From Bifidobacterium vansinderenii (GTDB lineage: Bacteria; Actinomycetota; Actinomycetes; Actinomycetales; Bifidobacteriaceae), in assembly GCF_002234915.1 (NCBI RefSeq), contig NZ_NEWD01000018.1, positions 29,830 to 93,829 of the forward strand: a DNA stretch of 64,000 bases, read 5' to 3'. Shown here one piece after another: positions 53,901-62,485 of the stretch (position 1 is its first letter; each line of letters begins with the position of its first letter). The translations under genes were made by a program, and so were the position numbers. Under the pieces are notes generated by a model. That model was not told the DNA's origin and did no database searches. It was given only the letters and a program-made list of their open reading frames with translations.

Positions 53901-56900
53901 CCGCTGCTCGTGGACGGCTCCGAGCCGGGCCGTCTGCCCGTGGTGGACCGCGAGACGCTGCCGAAGCACGTGTACGCCATGCTCGCCGCCACGGCCGGCG
54001 TCGGCAACACCGCCATTACCGGCGACAAGCTGACCGCCATGCCGACGATCGAGGAGCAGGACGACAAGTCCGCGTATCCGTTCGGTCTGGCGCACGCCAC
54101 GTATACGCTGTCCGCCAATCTCGGCTTCGACCATGAGGCGGCCACCGGCGGCGCGCTGCCGGCCAGTCTGATGGCGTCGCGCATCGCGCCCGACGCGCTG
54201 GTGGGACCGGCATGGCCGGCCATCTACGCGGCGCTCGGTTCGGTGTACGTCAACGGCTTCCCGGTGATCGAGGGCCTGCTCAACGCCGTGCACCTGGACC
54301 ATCTGATCGAGCTCGAGGTGACCGAGGACGAGCTGCTGAAGCATACCGGCGAGACGATCGCGCTCACCAGCTGGGCTGAGGACTACTTCGAGTCCGCGTC
54401 CGGCCGCGTGGTCACGATCCACGTGAACCATGCCGCCGCTGACGGCACGCTGCTCGCCCGCGAGACCGAGCGCTTCGCCATCCGCGGCCGCGCCTACTCC
54501 GACGCGCTGCCGCCCGAGGCGCCCGACTACGGCGGCATCGACGCCGATGTGCTCGACACCCCGCGTCGTCTGCTGCGCCGCGCGAAGGTCACCGCCCCCG
54601 GCGAAATGACCGCGTTCGCGCGCACGTCCGGCGACTTCAACCCGATCCACACGTCGCACCGCGGCGCCGCCGTGAGCGGTCTGGCCGCCCCGCTCGTGCA
54701 CGGCATGTGGCTGTCCGCCACCGCCCAGCACGCCGTGCAGGCCACCGACGACAAGGGCGCGCACTACGAGATCGCCGGCTGGACGTACAACATGTACGGC
54801 ATGGTCCAGCTGAACGACGAGGTCGAGATCTCCGTGGAACGCGTGGGCAAGGTGAACCACGGCGGCATGGTGCTCGAAGTGACCAGCCGTATCGATGGTC
54901 AGATTGTTTCACGTGGAACAGCGATCGTCCGCGCACCCAAGTCTGCGTTCGTGTACCCCGGCCAGGGCATCCAGAAGCAGGGCATGGTGCTCGACGAGCG
55001 CGCCAAGTCCCCGGCCGCCCGCGAGGTGTGGGAGCGCGCCGACAAGCTCACCCGCAGCAAGCTCGGCTTCTCGATCCTCGCCGTGGTGCGTGACAACCCC
55101 AAGGAGCTCACCGCCAACGGCGTGACCTATCGCCACCCCGAAGGACTGCTCAACCTCACCCAGTTCACGCAGGTGGCACTCGCCACCGTGGCGTTCGCCC
55201 AGACCGCGCGTCTGCGCGAGGCTGGCAGCGATATCTGGCCCGCCTACTTCGCCGGCCACTCGCTGGGCGAGTACAACGCGCTGAGCTCCTTCGCCGACAT
55301 CATCCCGCTGGAGACCGTGCTTGAGCTCGTGTTCCACCGCGGCTCCACCATGCACCACCTCATCGAGCGCGACGCGCAGGGTCGCTCCAACTACCGCATG
55401 GGCGCGCTGCGTCCGAACCAGTTCGGCGTGGGTGACTCCGGCGTGAAGGCCTACGTGGAGCAGGTGTCGAAGGAATGCGGCGAGTTCCTGCAGATCGTCA
55501 ACTACAATCTGGCCGGCGCCCAGTACGCCGTGGCCGGTACGATCGCCGGACTCAAGTACCTCAAGGAGGACGCGAACCGCCGCGCCAAGGAGGCTGGCGG
55601 CAAGCCGGCGTTCATGCTCGTGCCCGGCATCGACGTGCCGTTCCACTCCACGCTGCTGCGCAAGGGCGTGCCCGAGTTCCGCGACAAGCTCGACGCGCTG
55701 CTGCCCAAGCACATCGACTACCGTGGACGCTTGGTCGGACGCTACATTCCGAACCTCGTGGCCGTGCCGTTCGAGATGACCAAGGAATTCGCCGCGAAGA
55801 TCCTCGAGGTCGTGCCGTCCGAGCGCATCAAGGAGGCGCTCGACGACCCGGCCGTGTGGGACTCCTACGCCGCCGACGACCAGAAGCTCGGTCGACTGCT
55901 GCTCACCGAACTGCTCAGCTGGCAGTTCGCCTCCCCGGTGCGCTGGATCGAGACCCAGGCGCTGCTGTTCGGCGACGCCGCGCACAACGGGCTCGGCGTG
56001 GAGGAGTACGTGGAGGTCGGCCTCGGCAACGCTCCGACGCTCGCTAACCTCGGCGCCAAGACCCTGCGTCTGCCCGACTTCAAGCACCGTCACGTCACCG
56101 TGTACAACGTGGGCCGCGACGAGGGACGTGTATATATGACGGATTCGGACTCGCTGGTAAGCGAGGACGAATCCGTGGAGCCGGAGGAAGGCAAGTCCGG
56201 TGGACTTGCCGCCGGCGACGTTTCGCGCGATGCATCGAGCGCGAAACGCGATGGCGGAGCCATCGCAGCTACGGAAGCGCCCGCTCCGGCCCTGGCTGCC
56301 GTGCCCGCCGCCGACTCCGCCGTCGCGCAGCTCGGCTCCGCGCCCGCCGGCCCGGTAGACGACCTGCCGTTCAAGGCGTCCGACGCCATCGGCGTGCTCA
56401 TGGCCTACTCCACCAAGGTGCGCATCGACCAGATCGGCGCGAACGACACCACCGATACGCTCACCAACGGCGTATCCTCCCGCCGCAACCAGCTGCTCAT
56501 GGACATCAGCTCCGAACTGGGCGTGGCCAGCGTGGACGGCGCCGCCGAGGCGACGCTCACCCAGCTCGCACAGATCGTGAACAAGGTGGCCCCCAACTAC
56601 AAGCCGTTCGGCCCGGTGCTCTCCGAAGCCATCCGCGACCGTCTGCGCTCGCTGTTCGGCGCGGCCGGCGTCAAGCCCGCTCACATCCGCGACCGCGTGA
56701 CCAACGTCTGGCAGCTCGGCGAGGGCTGGGTGGCGGCCGTGACCGCCGCCCTGCTGCTCGACACCCGCGAGGGCTCCAGCTCCCGCGGCGACGATCTGGC
56801 CAAGTTGCCCACCGGCGCCGTGGCCAACGCCGCCGCCGCCGACAAGCTCATCGACGACGCGGTGATGCTGGTCGGCCAGACCAAGGGCGTGGCCGTCTCC

Positions 56901-59900
56901 AAGCCGTCCGCCGGTGGTGCGGCCGGCGGTGCCGTGGTCGACTCCGCAGCGCTCGACGCGTTCGCCGAGAAGGTGACCGGCAAGGACGGCGTGCTCGCCG
57001 CCACCGCCCGGTTCGTGCTGAACGAGCTCGGCGTGGCCGTCCCGGTGGCCGAGCCCGGCGAGGACGAGAACGCCGCCGTCGTGGAGGCCGTGAACGCCGA
57101 ACTCGGCTCCGACTGGCCCAAGCAGGTCGAGCCGCGCTTCGACGCGAACAAGGCCATCCTGTTCGACGACCGCTGGGCGTCCGCCCGCGAGGATCTGGCC
57201 CGCGCCTTCTACCACGACGATCCGGCCGAGCTCGAGGGCTCGTTCCGCGGTCTGGGCAAGGCCGTGGCCGACGAGGCCGCATGGTTCGCCGGCAAGGCCC
57301 GTGCGAACGGCAACGAGATCCTCGCCGCCGCGTTCGACGTCATCGCCGACGAGGCGCTCGAGCCCGCGTCCGACGATGCCGCCGCCAGCCGCTACGCCGA
57401 CGACGTGGCCGTGGTGACCGGCGTGTCCGCCAACTCCATCGCGGGCGAGGTCGTGGCCGGCCTGCTCGCCGGCGGCGCCACCGTGATCGCCACCTCGCAC
57501 AGCTTCCGCCCGTCCATCAAGGCCTGGGCCAAGCGCGTGTACCGCGAGCATGCGGCCGGCAACGCCAGCCTGTGGCTCGTGCCCGCCAACCTGTCCAGCT
57601 ACCGTGACGTCGACGCGCTCGTCGACTGGATCGGCAACGTGCAGAAGAAGGTGAACGGCGCCACCACGACCATCCTCAAGCCCGCCTACGAGCCGAGCCT
57701 GTTCTTCCCGTTCGCGGCACCGCCCGTTCGCGGCACGCTCGCCGACTCCGGCGAACTGTTCGAATCGCAGGCCCGCCTCATGCTGTGGGGCGTGGAACGC
57801 GCGATCGCCGGCCTGTCCGCCATCGGCGCCGACACCGACGTGCAGCACAAGCTCCACGTCGTGCTGCCCGGCTCGCCGAACCGCGGCATTTTCGGCGGCG
57901 ACGGCGCGTACGGCGAGGTCAAGAGCGCATTCGACGCGATCGTCAACCGCGCCCGCGCCGAGAAGGTGTGGTCCAACAGGGTCACGTTCGCCCACCCGAA
58001 GATCGGCTGGGTGCGCGGCACCGGACTCATGGGCGGCAACGACCCGCTGGTCGACGTCGTCGAACGCCACGGCATCCACACGTACTCCACCGCGCAGATC
58101 GCCGAGAAGCTGCTCGGCCTGTGCACCGCGGAGCAGCGTGCGGCCGCCGTCACGGCACCGCTCGACGTGGATCTGACCGGCGGACTCGGCAACGATCCGA
58201 TCGACATCAAGGCGCTGCGCGCCGAGGCCATGGCCGACGCTGCGAAGCACGCCGACGATGAAAGGACGGACTCCGTCAAGGCCGACGCCACGTCGAAGAC
58301 CGCCACGCTCAAGGCGCTGCCCACCCCGCACGTGCCGCACCAGGCGCCCGTCGATCTGGCCGACTGGACGAACGTCACCGCACGTCCGGAGGACGAGATC
58401 GTGATCGTGTCCGTGGGCGAACTCGGACCGTGGGGCTCCGGCCGCACGCGCTTCGAAGCCGAACTCGGCATCCACCCCGACGGCACCGTCGACCTGTCCG
58501 CCGGCGCGGTCCTCGAACTCGCGTGGAACATGGGACTGCTCACCTGGCAGGACAGCCCCAAGCCCGGCTGGTACGACACCGACGGCAACCTCGTCCCCGA
58601 AGAGGACATCGCCGAACGCTACCACGACGAGGTCGTGGCTCGCTCCGGCATCCGCCCGTTCGAAGAGGGCATGGGCGCCGACTACAAGGACGGCGCCGAT
58701 GAGGAAGAGGCCGAGGTCTACCTCGACCACGACGTCGCCTTCTCCGTGCCCAGCGAGGACGTCGCCCGCGAATATGTGAAGCTCGACGAGGCCCACACGA
58801 GCATCGCCAAGGACGACGAGTCCGGAGAATGGACCGTGACCCGCCACGCCGGATCCATGATTCGCGTGCCGCGCCGTGCCACCATGACGCGCACGGTCGG
58901 CGGCCAGTTCCCCAAGGGCTTCGACCCGGTCAAGTGGGGCATCCCCGCATCCATGGTCGGCGACGTGGACGAGATCGCGCTGTGGAACATCGTGACCACC
59001 GTGGACGCCTACCTGTCCGCCGGTTTCACGCCCACCGAGATCCTGCAGTCCATCCACCCGTCGCTCGTGGCCAGCACGCAGGGCACCGGCTTCGGCGGCA
59101 TGCGCTCCATGCGCAAGCTGTACCTCGACCGGTTCCTCAACCACGAGATCCCGACCGACATCCTGCAGGAGGCGCTGCCGAACGTGGTGGCCGCGCACGT
59201 GATGCAGTCGTACATCGGCGGCTACGGCAACATGATCCAGCCCGTGTCCGCCTGCGCCACCGCCGCCGTCTCCCTCGAGGAAGGCGCCGACAAGATCGCG
59301 CTCGGCAAGGCCGACTTCGTGGTCACCGGCGCGATCGACGACATCGGCGTGGAATCGGTGATCGGCTTCGGCAACATGAACGCCACCGCCAACTCCGCCG
59401 AGATGTACGGCAAGGGCATCGACGCGCGCTTCTTCAGCCGCGCGAACGACCGTCGCCGCGGCGGCTTCCTGGAATCCCAGGGCGGCGGCACGATCCTGCT
59501 CACCCGTGGCGACATCGCGCTCAAGCTTGGTCTGCCGGTTGCCGGCGTGATCGGTTTTATCCACAGCTACGCGGACGGCGCACACACGTCGATCCCGGCC
59601 CCCGGTCTCGGCGCACTGGCCGCCGGCCTCGGCGGACGCGACTCGAAGCTCGTGCACGATCTCGCTCGTCTGGGCGTCACGCCCGACGACATCGCCGTGG
59701 TCTCCAAGCACGACACGTCCACCAACGCGAACGACCCGAACGAGTCCGAACTGCACAACACGCTGGCGCACGCCATCGGCCGCACCGACGGCAATCCGCT
59801 GTTCGTGATCTCGCAGAAGACGCTCACCGGTCACGCCAAGGGCGGTGCCTGCATCTTCCAGGTCAACGGCCTGACGCAGCTGTTCAACTCCGGCGTGATC

Positions 59901-60341
59901 CCGGCCAACGCGTCGCTCGACTGCGTGGACCCGAAGCTGCGCCGCGACGACCACATGGTGTGGCTGCGCTCGCCGCTCACCGTGGGTGCGGGTGCGGTCA
60001 AGGCCGGTCTGGCCACGTCGCTCGGCTTCGGCCACGTGAGCGGTTTCGCCGCGATCGTGAACCCGGGCGCGTTCGAGGCCGCCGTGGCCCACACCGCCGG
60101 CGAGAAGGCGCTCGAGGAGTGGCGCAAGCGCGCCAACGCACGATTGGCCGCCGGCCAGCGTCGCCTCGAGAACGGCATGATGGGTCGCGCCGCGCTGTAC
60201 GAGCCGATCGACAACCGCCGCTTCCGCGAGGACGGCACGCGTCTCGCCAACGGCGGCCGCTACAACGGTCACGAGGTCGAGAAGGCCATGCTCCTCAACC
60301 CCGACGCCCGCCTCAGCGCCTCCAGCTACTTCGAAGCCTGA
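50937..60341 (+). CDS. fas: Type I fatty acid synthase
   Basis: This 3134-residue multienzyme performs all elongation steps. Domains in order: acetyl transferase (GHSQGILAVHM, about 122), enoyl reductase (PPVLLAGMTPTTVEPEIV, about 400), dehydratase/hot-dog (FNPIHTSHRGAAVSGLAAPLVHG, about 1235), malonyl/palmitoyl transferase (FAGHSLGEYNALS, about 1440), ACP with phosphopantetheine Ser in NGVSSRRNQ (about 1847), ketoreductase (VVTGVSANSIAGEV, about 2160), and ketosynthase (Cys in VSACATAAVS, about 2772; His in KHDTSTNAND and KTLTGHAKGG). The two halves of the fungal enzyme are fused here, as in mycobacterial FAS-I. The AcpS that activates the ACP is not nearby. AAGGAACAATCA precedes the ATG. 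The gene contains a near-parS site at 54905-54920. Confidence 0.97.
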   Translation: MTSNFFLDRLAGQPHALAFAGQGTPWPVALADQTANPDLDKALHDHVAAAHTMLTPVAADLLATTGRPVDLFGFEANPARLGAAAAAPASVPGIALTQLGALLDARALGYDVAATKPVAVLGHSQGILAVHMVKAIQAAGSFEAAARQIDEILATATLIGVAGTRQARQIALNSRSGEATPMLSVKNVTRAQIDALVARVVNPRGPIVIAVTNSANHYVLSGYPEDLGAFEIEVGKEHARQARLREEKVRGGRVFDPTLEYLDVTLPFHSPLMADAVEQAVAWARACGIDADRARALADEVLLSHVDWAARVRETMESTDPATLWVVDFGPGTIVGKLLATVAQGTGVGVVDASTTEARAKLSTLESDPARTQNWTRFAPRVLHTPAGDKVRTAFSDLTGKPPVLLAGMTPTTVEPEIVAAAANAGYWAELAGGGQVTAEVFDRHVAGLESELEEGRTVEFNAMFMDRYLWNLQFGSQRIVPKKRASGTPIDGVVVSAGIPELDEAVELVHSLNADGFPYVCFKPGTVDQIRSVIRIAKAVAPTKVIIEVEGGAAGGHHSWESLDDLLTSTYAEVREQSNIVLVAGGGIGTPERGADYITGEWSRAYDLPLMPVDGVLVGTAAMTAKEAHTSPQVKQMIVDTPGITATADETDPFAPIGERWVPSGKAVGGVTSGLSHLHADIYELENSSAQCGRLLVRVMKHPEELDSRREEIIAALNKTAKPYFGDLETMTYLDWARRFAELSFPWVDDTYADRFLHLLQRIEARVSAQDSGEFESLFASREDVESDPTAAIERLADAYPQAGEITVVPADVAWFPVLVREYPKPMPFVPVIDNDLLRWWGQDQLWQSEDSRYSADSVRIIPGPISVAGVTTVDEPIADILGRFEHAMVERVNAAGAEADTDAFSQLGEAASAEEFIRKSPNISWVGHLMANPAYGTPNGDKYYEIRKVADTDRGELFDLDIHLDTYWDNDPDGGVSKHAVRDIVIPLLVDGSEPGRLPVVDRETLPKHVYAMLAATAGVGNTAITGDKLTAMPTIEEQDDKSAYPFGLAHATYTLSANLGFDHEAATGGALPASLMASRIAPDALVGPAWPAIYAALGSVYVNGFPVIEGLLNAVHLDHLIELEVTEDELLKHTGETIALTSWAEDYFESASGRVVTIHVNHAAADGTLLARETERFAIRGRAYSDALPPEAPDYGGIDADVLDTPRRLLRRAKVTAPGEMTAFARTSGDFNPIHTSHRGAAVSGLAAPLVHGMWLSATAQHAVQATDDKGAHYEIAGWTYNMYGMVQLNDEVEISVERVGKVNHGGMVLEVTSRIDGQIVSRGTAIVRAPKSAFVYPGQGIQKQGMVLDERAKSPAAREVWERADKLTRSKLGFSILAVVRDNPKELTANGVTYRHPEGLLNLTQFTQVALATVAFAQTARLREAGSDIWPAYFAGHSLGEYNALSSFADIIPLETVLELVFHRGSTMHHLIERDAQGRSNYRMGALRPNQFGVGDSGVKAYVEQVSKECGEFLQIVNYNLAGAQYAVAGTIAGLKYLKEDANRRAKEAGGKPAFMLVPGIDVPFHSTLLRKGVPEFRDKLDALLPKHIDYRGRLVGRYIPNLVAVPFEMTKEFAAKILEVVPSERIKEALDDPAVWDSYAADDQKLGRLLLTELLSWQFASPVRWIETQALLFGDAAHNGLGVEEYVEVGLGNAPTLANLGAKTLRLPDFKHRHVTVYNVGRDEGRVYMTDSDSLVSEDESVEPEEGKSGGLAAGDVSRDASSAKRDGGAIAATEAPAPALAAVPAADSAVAQLGSAPAGPVDDLPFKASDAIGVLMAYSTKVRIDQIGANDTTDTLTNGVSSRRNQLLMDISSELGVASVDGAAEATLTQLAQIVNKVAPNYKPFGPVLSEAIRDRLRSLFGAAGVKPAHIRDRVTNVWQLGEGWVAAVTAALLLDTREGSSSRGDDLAKLPTGAVANAAAADKLIDDAVMLVGQTKGVAVSKPSAGGAAGGAVVDSAALDAFAEKVTGKDGVLAATARFVLNELGVAVPVAEPGEDENAAVVEAVNAELGSDWPKQVEPRFDANKAILFDDRWASAREDLARAFYHDDPAELEGSFRGLGKAVADEAAWFAGKARANGNEILAAAFDVIADEALEPASDDAAASRYADDVAVVTGVSANSIAGEVVAGLLAGGATVIATSHSFRPSIKAWAKRVYREHAAGNASLWLVPANLSSYRDVDALVDWIGNVQKKVNGATTTILKPAYEPSLFFPFAAPPVRGTLADSGELFESQARLMLWGVERAIAGLSAIGADTDVQHKLHVVLPGSPNRGIFGGDGAYGEVKSAFDAIVNRARAEKVWSNRVTFAHPKIGWVRGTGLMGGNDPLVDVVERHGIHTYSTAQIAEKLLGLCTAEQRAAAVTAPLDVDLTGGLGNDPIDIKALRAEAMADAAKHADDERTDSVKADATSKTATLKALPTPHVPHQAPVDLADWTNVTARPEDEIVIVSVGELGPWGSGRTRFEAELGIHPDGTVDLSAGAVLELAWNMGLLTWQDSPKPGWYDTDGNLVPEEDIAERYHDEVVARSGIRPFEEGMGADYKDGADEEEAEVYLDHDVAFSVPSEDVAREYVKLDEAHTSIAKDDESGEWTVTRHAGSMIRVPRRATMTRTVGGQFPKGFDPVKWGIPASMVGDVDEIALWNIVTTVDAYLSAGFTPTEILQSIHPSLVASTQGTGFGGMRSMRKLYLDRFLNHEIPTDILQEALPNVVAAHVMQSYIGGYGNMIQPVSACATAAVSLEEGADKIALGKADFVVTGAIDDIGVESVIGFGNMNATANSAEMYGKGIDARFFSRANDRRRGGFLESQGGGTILLTRGDIALKLGLPVAGVIGFIHSYADGAHTSIPAPGLGALAAGLGGRDSKLVHDLARLGVTPDDIAVVSKHDTSTNANDPNESELHNTLAHAIGRTDGNPLFVISQKTLTGHAKGGACIFQVNGLTQLFNSGVIPANASLDCVDPKLRRDDHMVWLRSPLTVGAGAVKAGLATSLGFGHVSGFAAIVNPGAFEAAVAHTAGEKALEEWRKRANARLAAGQRRLENGMMGRAALYEPIDNRRFREDGTRLANGGRYNGHEVEKAMLLNPDARLSASSYFEA
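54905..54920. other. parS-like site inside fas
   Basis: TGTTTCACGTGGAACA matches the ParB site consensus (TGTTnCACGTGAAACA) with one base different; the two half-sites TGTTTCAC and GTGGAACA are both common variants. It may bind ParB, or be chance within coding sequence. Confidence 0.45.
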
Positions 60342-60395
60342 CGCTGTTTGGTGTGGTGGCCATGGACGGCCGTGCCGGCCGCTGTTTTTCTGGGT

Positions 60396-60443
60396 CACCT
60401 CATCCGTCAGCCTTCGGCTGCCACCTTCCCCTCAAGGGGAAGG
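60396..60443 (+). repeat. Family B repeat (half element) after fas
   Basis: CACCTCATCCGTC-AGCCttcGGCT-GCCACCTTCCCCTCAAGGGGAAGG. Confidence 0.7.
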
Positions 60444-60455
60444 AAGGTGTGGGGT

Positions 60456-60509
60456 GGCTCCCCTCCGAGGGAGGGGAGCTGTCCGCCGCATGGCGGACTG
60501 AGGGGAGGG
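60456..60509 (+). repeat. Family A repeat after fas
   Basis: GGCTCCCCTCCGAGGGAGGGGAGC, stem GTCCGCCgcatGGCGGAC, TGAGGGGAGGGC. It lies 13 bp after the family B half element. Confidence 0.7.
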
Positions 60510-60545
60510 CTTCCACCCCGGAAACCTCAGATTTCCCGCACCTAA

Positions 60546-60595
60546 AAGAGGTTCCGGTCGTTTCGCAACGGAACGACCGGAACCTCTTGTCGTTT
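60546..60595 (+). terminator. fas terminator
   Basis: AAGAGGTTCCGGTCGTT pairs perfectly with AACGACCGGAACCTCTT (17 bp), then GTCGTTTTC. Confidence 0.85.
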
Positions 60596-60610
60596 TCATC
60601 CTTGTCTCAA

Positions 60611-60626
60611 TGTTTCACGTGAAACA
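60611..60626. other. Perfect parS site (ParB/Soj chromosome segregation)
   Basis: TGTTTCACGTGAAACA is a perfect palindrome that fits the ParB-binding consensus (TGTTnCACGTGAAACA) exactly, extended by A and T on either side. It is intergenic, between the fas terminator and the methyltransferase promoter. Such sites cluster near oriC. Confidence 0.85.
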
Positions 60627-60724
60627 TATCAGTCTGGCATCTCCAAATCATCCGTCACTTACCACAATCCGATGTGAAAAACCAGTCTGTTGTATACGGC
60701 ATCGATCCCGTATGCTTCGGGCCC

Positions 60725-61609
60725 GTGAATAATGAACGTAATCTGACCAACGCAACTGATGCGGCCGAAACGGTCGTCGTCAAAACTCTCAACGCCGCGG
60801 CATCTCCGGTCATTGCGGAGTCACAGCTGCCGCAATCCGACCGCGACGCCGAACATATGCAGGGTCACTGGGTGCTGGCCAAACTCGGCAAGCGCGTACT
60901 GCGTCCCGGAGGGGAGCGGCTCACCAAACGCATGCTCGAGCACATGCCGATCGCCGGCAAACACGTGGTGGAGTTCGCACCCGGCCTCGGCCGCACCACA
61001 CGACTGATTCTGGACGCCGGCCCTGCCGGATACACCGGTGTCGACCGGGACGAGCAGGTCGTGAACATCATCGGTCCGCTCGTGGCATCCGTCGGTGGCA
61101 CGTGCGTCAGGGCCGACGCCGCCCAAACGGGTCTCGCGGACGAATCGGCGGACGTGGTGATCGGCGAGGCTATGCTCACCATGCAATCCGAACGCGGCAA
61201 GCGCGCGATCATCAACGAGGCGCATCGCATCCTGAAACCGGGCGGACTGTACGCGATTCACGAGATGGGCCTCGCGCCGGACGATCTGGACGAATCCGTC
61301 AAGGACTCGATCCGCAAGGACCTCGCTCGGGCCATCAAGGTCAACGCACGTCCGCTGACTGCCGCCGAATGGCGGGAACTGCTCGAATCGGCTGGATTCG
61401 AGGTGCTGTGGACCGGAACCGAACCGATGGCATTACTGAAGATACGTCGCAATCTGGCCGACGAGGGAGTACCCGGTGCGCTGCGCATCATGCGCAACAT
61501 ACTGACGCATCCGGATCTGCGTGCGCGGGTGATGCAGATGCGTCGTGTGTTCAACACATACGGGGACGCGCTCACCGGCATCGCGTTCGTGGCGCGGCGG
61601 CGTGATTGA
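60725..61609 (+). CDS. Class I SAM-dependent methyltransferase
   Basis: The protein (about 294 residues) has SAM motif I VVEFAPGLGRTT (about 80-91), motif II YTGVDRDEQ and a motif IV-like DVVIGEAML, then the HRILKPGGLYAIHEMG loop. It resembles small-molecule or lipid methyltransferases of the UbiE/Methyltransf_11 type; the substrate is unknown. TATGCT at 60711-60716 lies 8 nt before GTG 60725, suggesting a leaderless mRNA. A longer GTG start at 60674 has no RBS. A parS site lies just upstream. Confidence 0.75.
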   Translation: MNNERNLTNATDAAETVVVKTLNAAASPVIAESQLPQSDRDAEHMQGHWVLAKLGKRVLRPGGERLTKRMLEHMPIAGKHVVEFAPGLGRTTRLILDAGPAGYTGVDRDEQVVNIIGPLVASVGGTCVRADAAQTGLADESADVVIGEAMLTMQSERGKRAIINEAHRILKPGGLYAIHEMGLAPDDLDESVKDSIRKDLARAIKVNARPLTAAEWRELLESAGFEVLWTGTEPMALLKIRRNLADEGVPGALRIMRNILTHPDLRARVMQMRRVFNTYGDALTGIAFVARRRD

Positions 61610-61800
61610 CGTGCCGACGATCGGCGTCTGTCACTCCCGCCGGAACGTTTCATGGGAGACTAAGCTGGTGTGTGGATGCCGGCATCGCGGCCGGTGACAA
61701 TAACGATCGTACGAATACAGACGAAATATGACGGTGACGAATGCGTCGCATGCGACCGTCATGCAAACGGAAAACAACAGACAGCATACAAGGAGTAGAC

Positions 61801-62169
61801 ATGACCAACGAAACGACGAGCAACGAGACCGCCACCGCGTCCAGCGAGCAGCCGATAGTGATGGAGTTCATCGACGATCTTGGGCCCATGGTCGAGGTGC
61901 AGCCCGAGGCCACGGTCTCGCGCACCGTGATGCAGGTGGAGGGCGCCAACGTGGTGCTTTTCTCCTTCGACAAGGGACAGGAGCTGAGCGAGCACACCGC
62001 CGCCATGCCCGTGCTCGTGCAGTGCCTCGAAGGCCATCTCAAGGTCACCGGCGGCGGCAGGACCGTGGATCTGGTGCCGGGCGGCATCCTGCACTTCCCG
62101 ACCCGTCTGCCTCACGCGGTCTACGCCGAGGAAGCTTCCAAGATGATGCTGATCATGATGCGGCGATAG
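61801..62169 (+). CDS. Cupin-domain protein
   Basis: This 122-residue single cupin domain has the two cupin motifs partly kept: ELSEHTAAMPVLVQCLEG and PGGILHFPTRLPHAV. The first motif has one His and no clear second one; the second keeps Phe and His, so metal binding may be altered. AAGGAG lies before the ATG at 61801. It could bind a small ligand or metal; the function is unknown. It is 190 bp downstream of the methyltransferase gene. Confidence 0.7.
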   Translation: MTNETTSNETATASSEQPIVMEFIDDLGPMVEVQPEATVSRTVMQVEGANVVLFSFDKGQELSEHTAAMPVLVQCLEGHLKVTGGGRTVDLVPGGILHFPTRLPHAVYAEEASKMMLIMMRR

Positions 62170-62206
62170 GCGTGGCGGCATCCCCGCTCATCCTCTCCCA
62201 TTCACT

Positions 62207-62458
62207 ATGCACGGAGCCATGCTTGCTGGAGAAGTGCGTAACAAGATCGACCGCGTATGGGATGCGTTCTGGTCGGGCGGTATTTCCAATACCCTTGAGG
62301 TGATCGAACAGATCACCTACCTGCTGTTCCTTCGCAGACTCGACATGAATCAGCGTCGTGAGGAGAACAAGGTCCGCCGCAAGGTCGAGCAGGCGCTCGC
62401 CCTTGACGACGAACTCTTCGCATCCCTCCAGTCCCGCGCCTTTCGGGGCGAGTGCTGA
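62207..62458 (+). pseudogene. hsdM: hsdM remnant (type I restriction N6-adenine methyltransferase, N-terminal fragment)
   Basis: The 83-codon frame starts like HsdM (AGEVRNKIDRVWDAFWSGGI ... LEVIEQITYLLFLRRLDMNQ). It then loses similarity at about residue 70 and stops at TGA 62456. Full HsdM proteins are about 480-850 residues, so the SAM-binding and NPPF motifs are missing. No hsdS or hsdR is in the window. A convergent ATPase gene follows 27 bp downstream, so the rest was probably replaced. Confidence 0.75.
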
Positions 62459-62485
62459 AGCGATCTAAAGCGAGCAGCCCTCCTG

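Noticed and set aside
54909..60398. Very long antisense open frames opposite fas (and opposite accC, GH3 and rne)
   Set aside because: They are shadows created by GC-rich third positions of the sense genes; no recognisable domains, no RBS, and repetitive Gly/Val/Arg/Asp composition.
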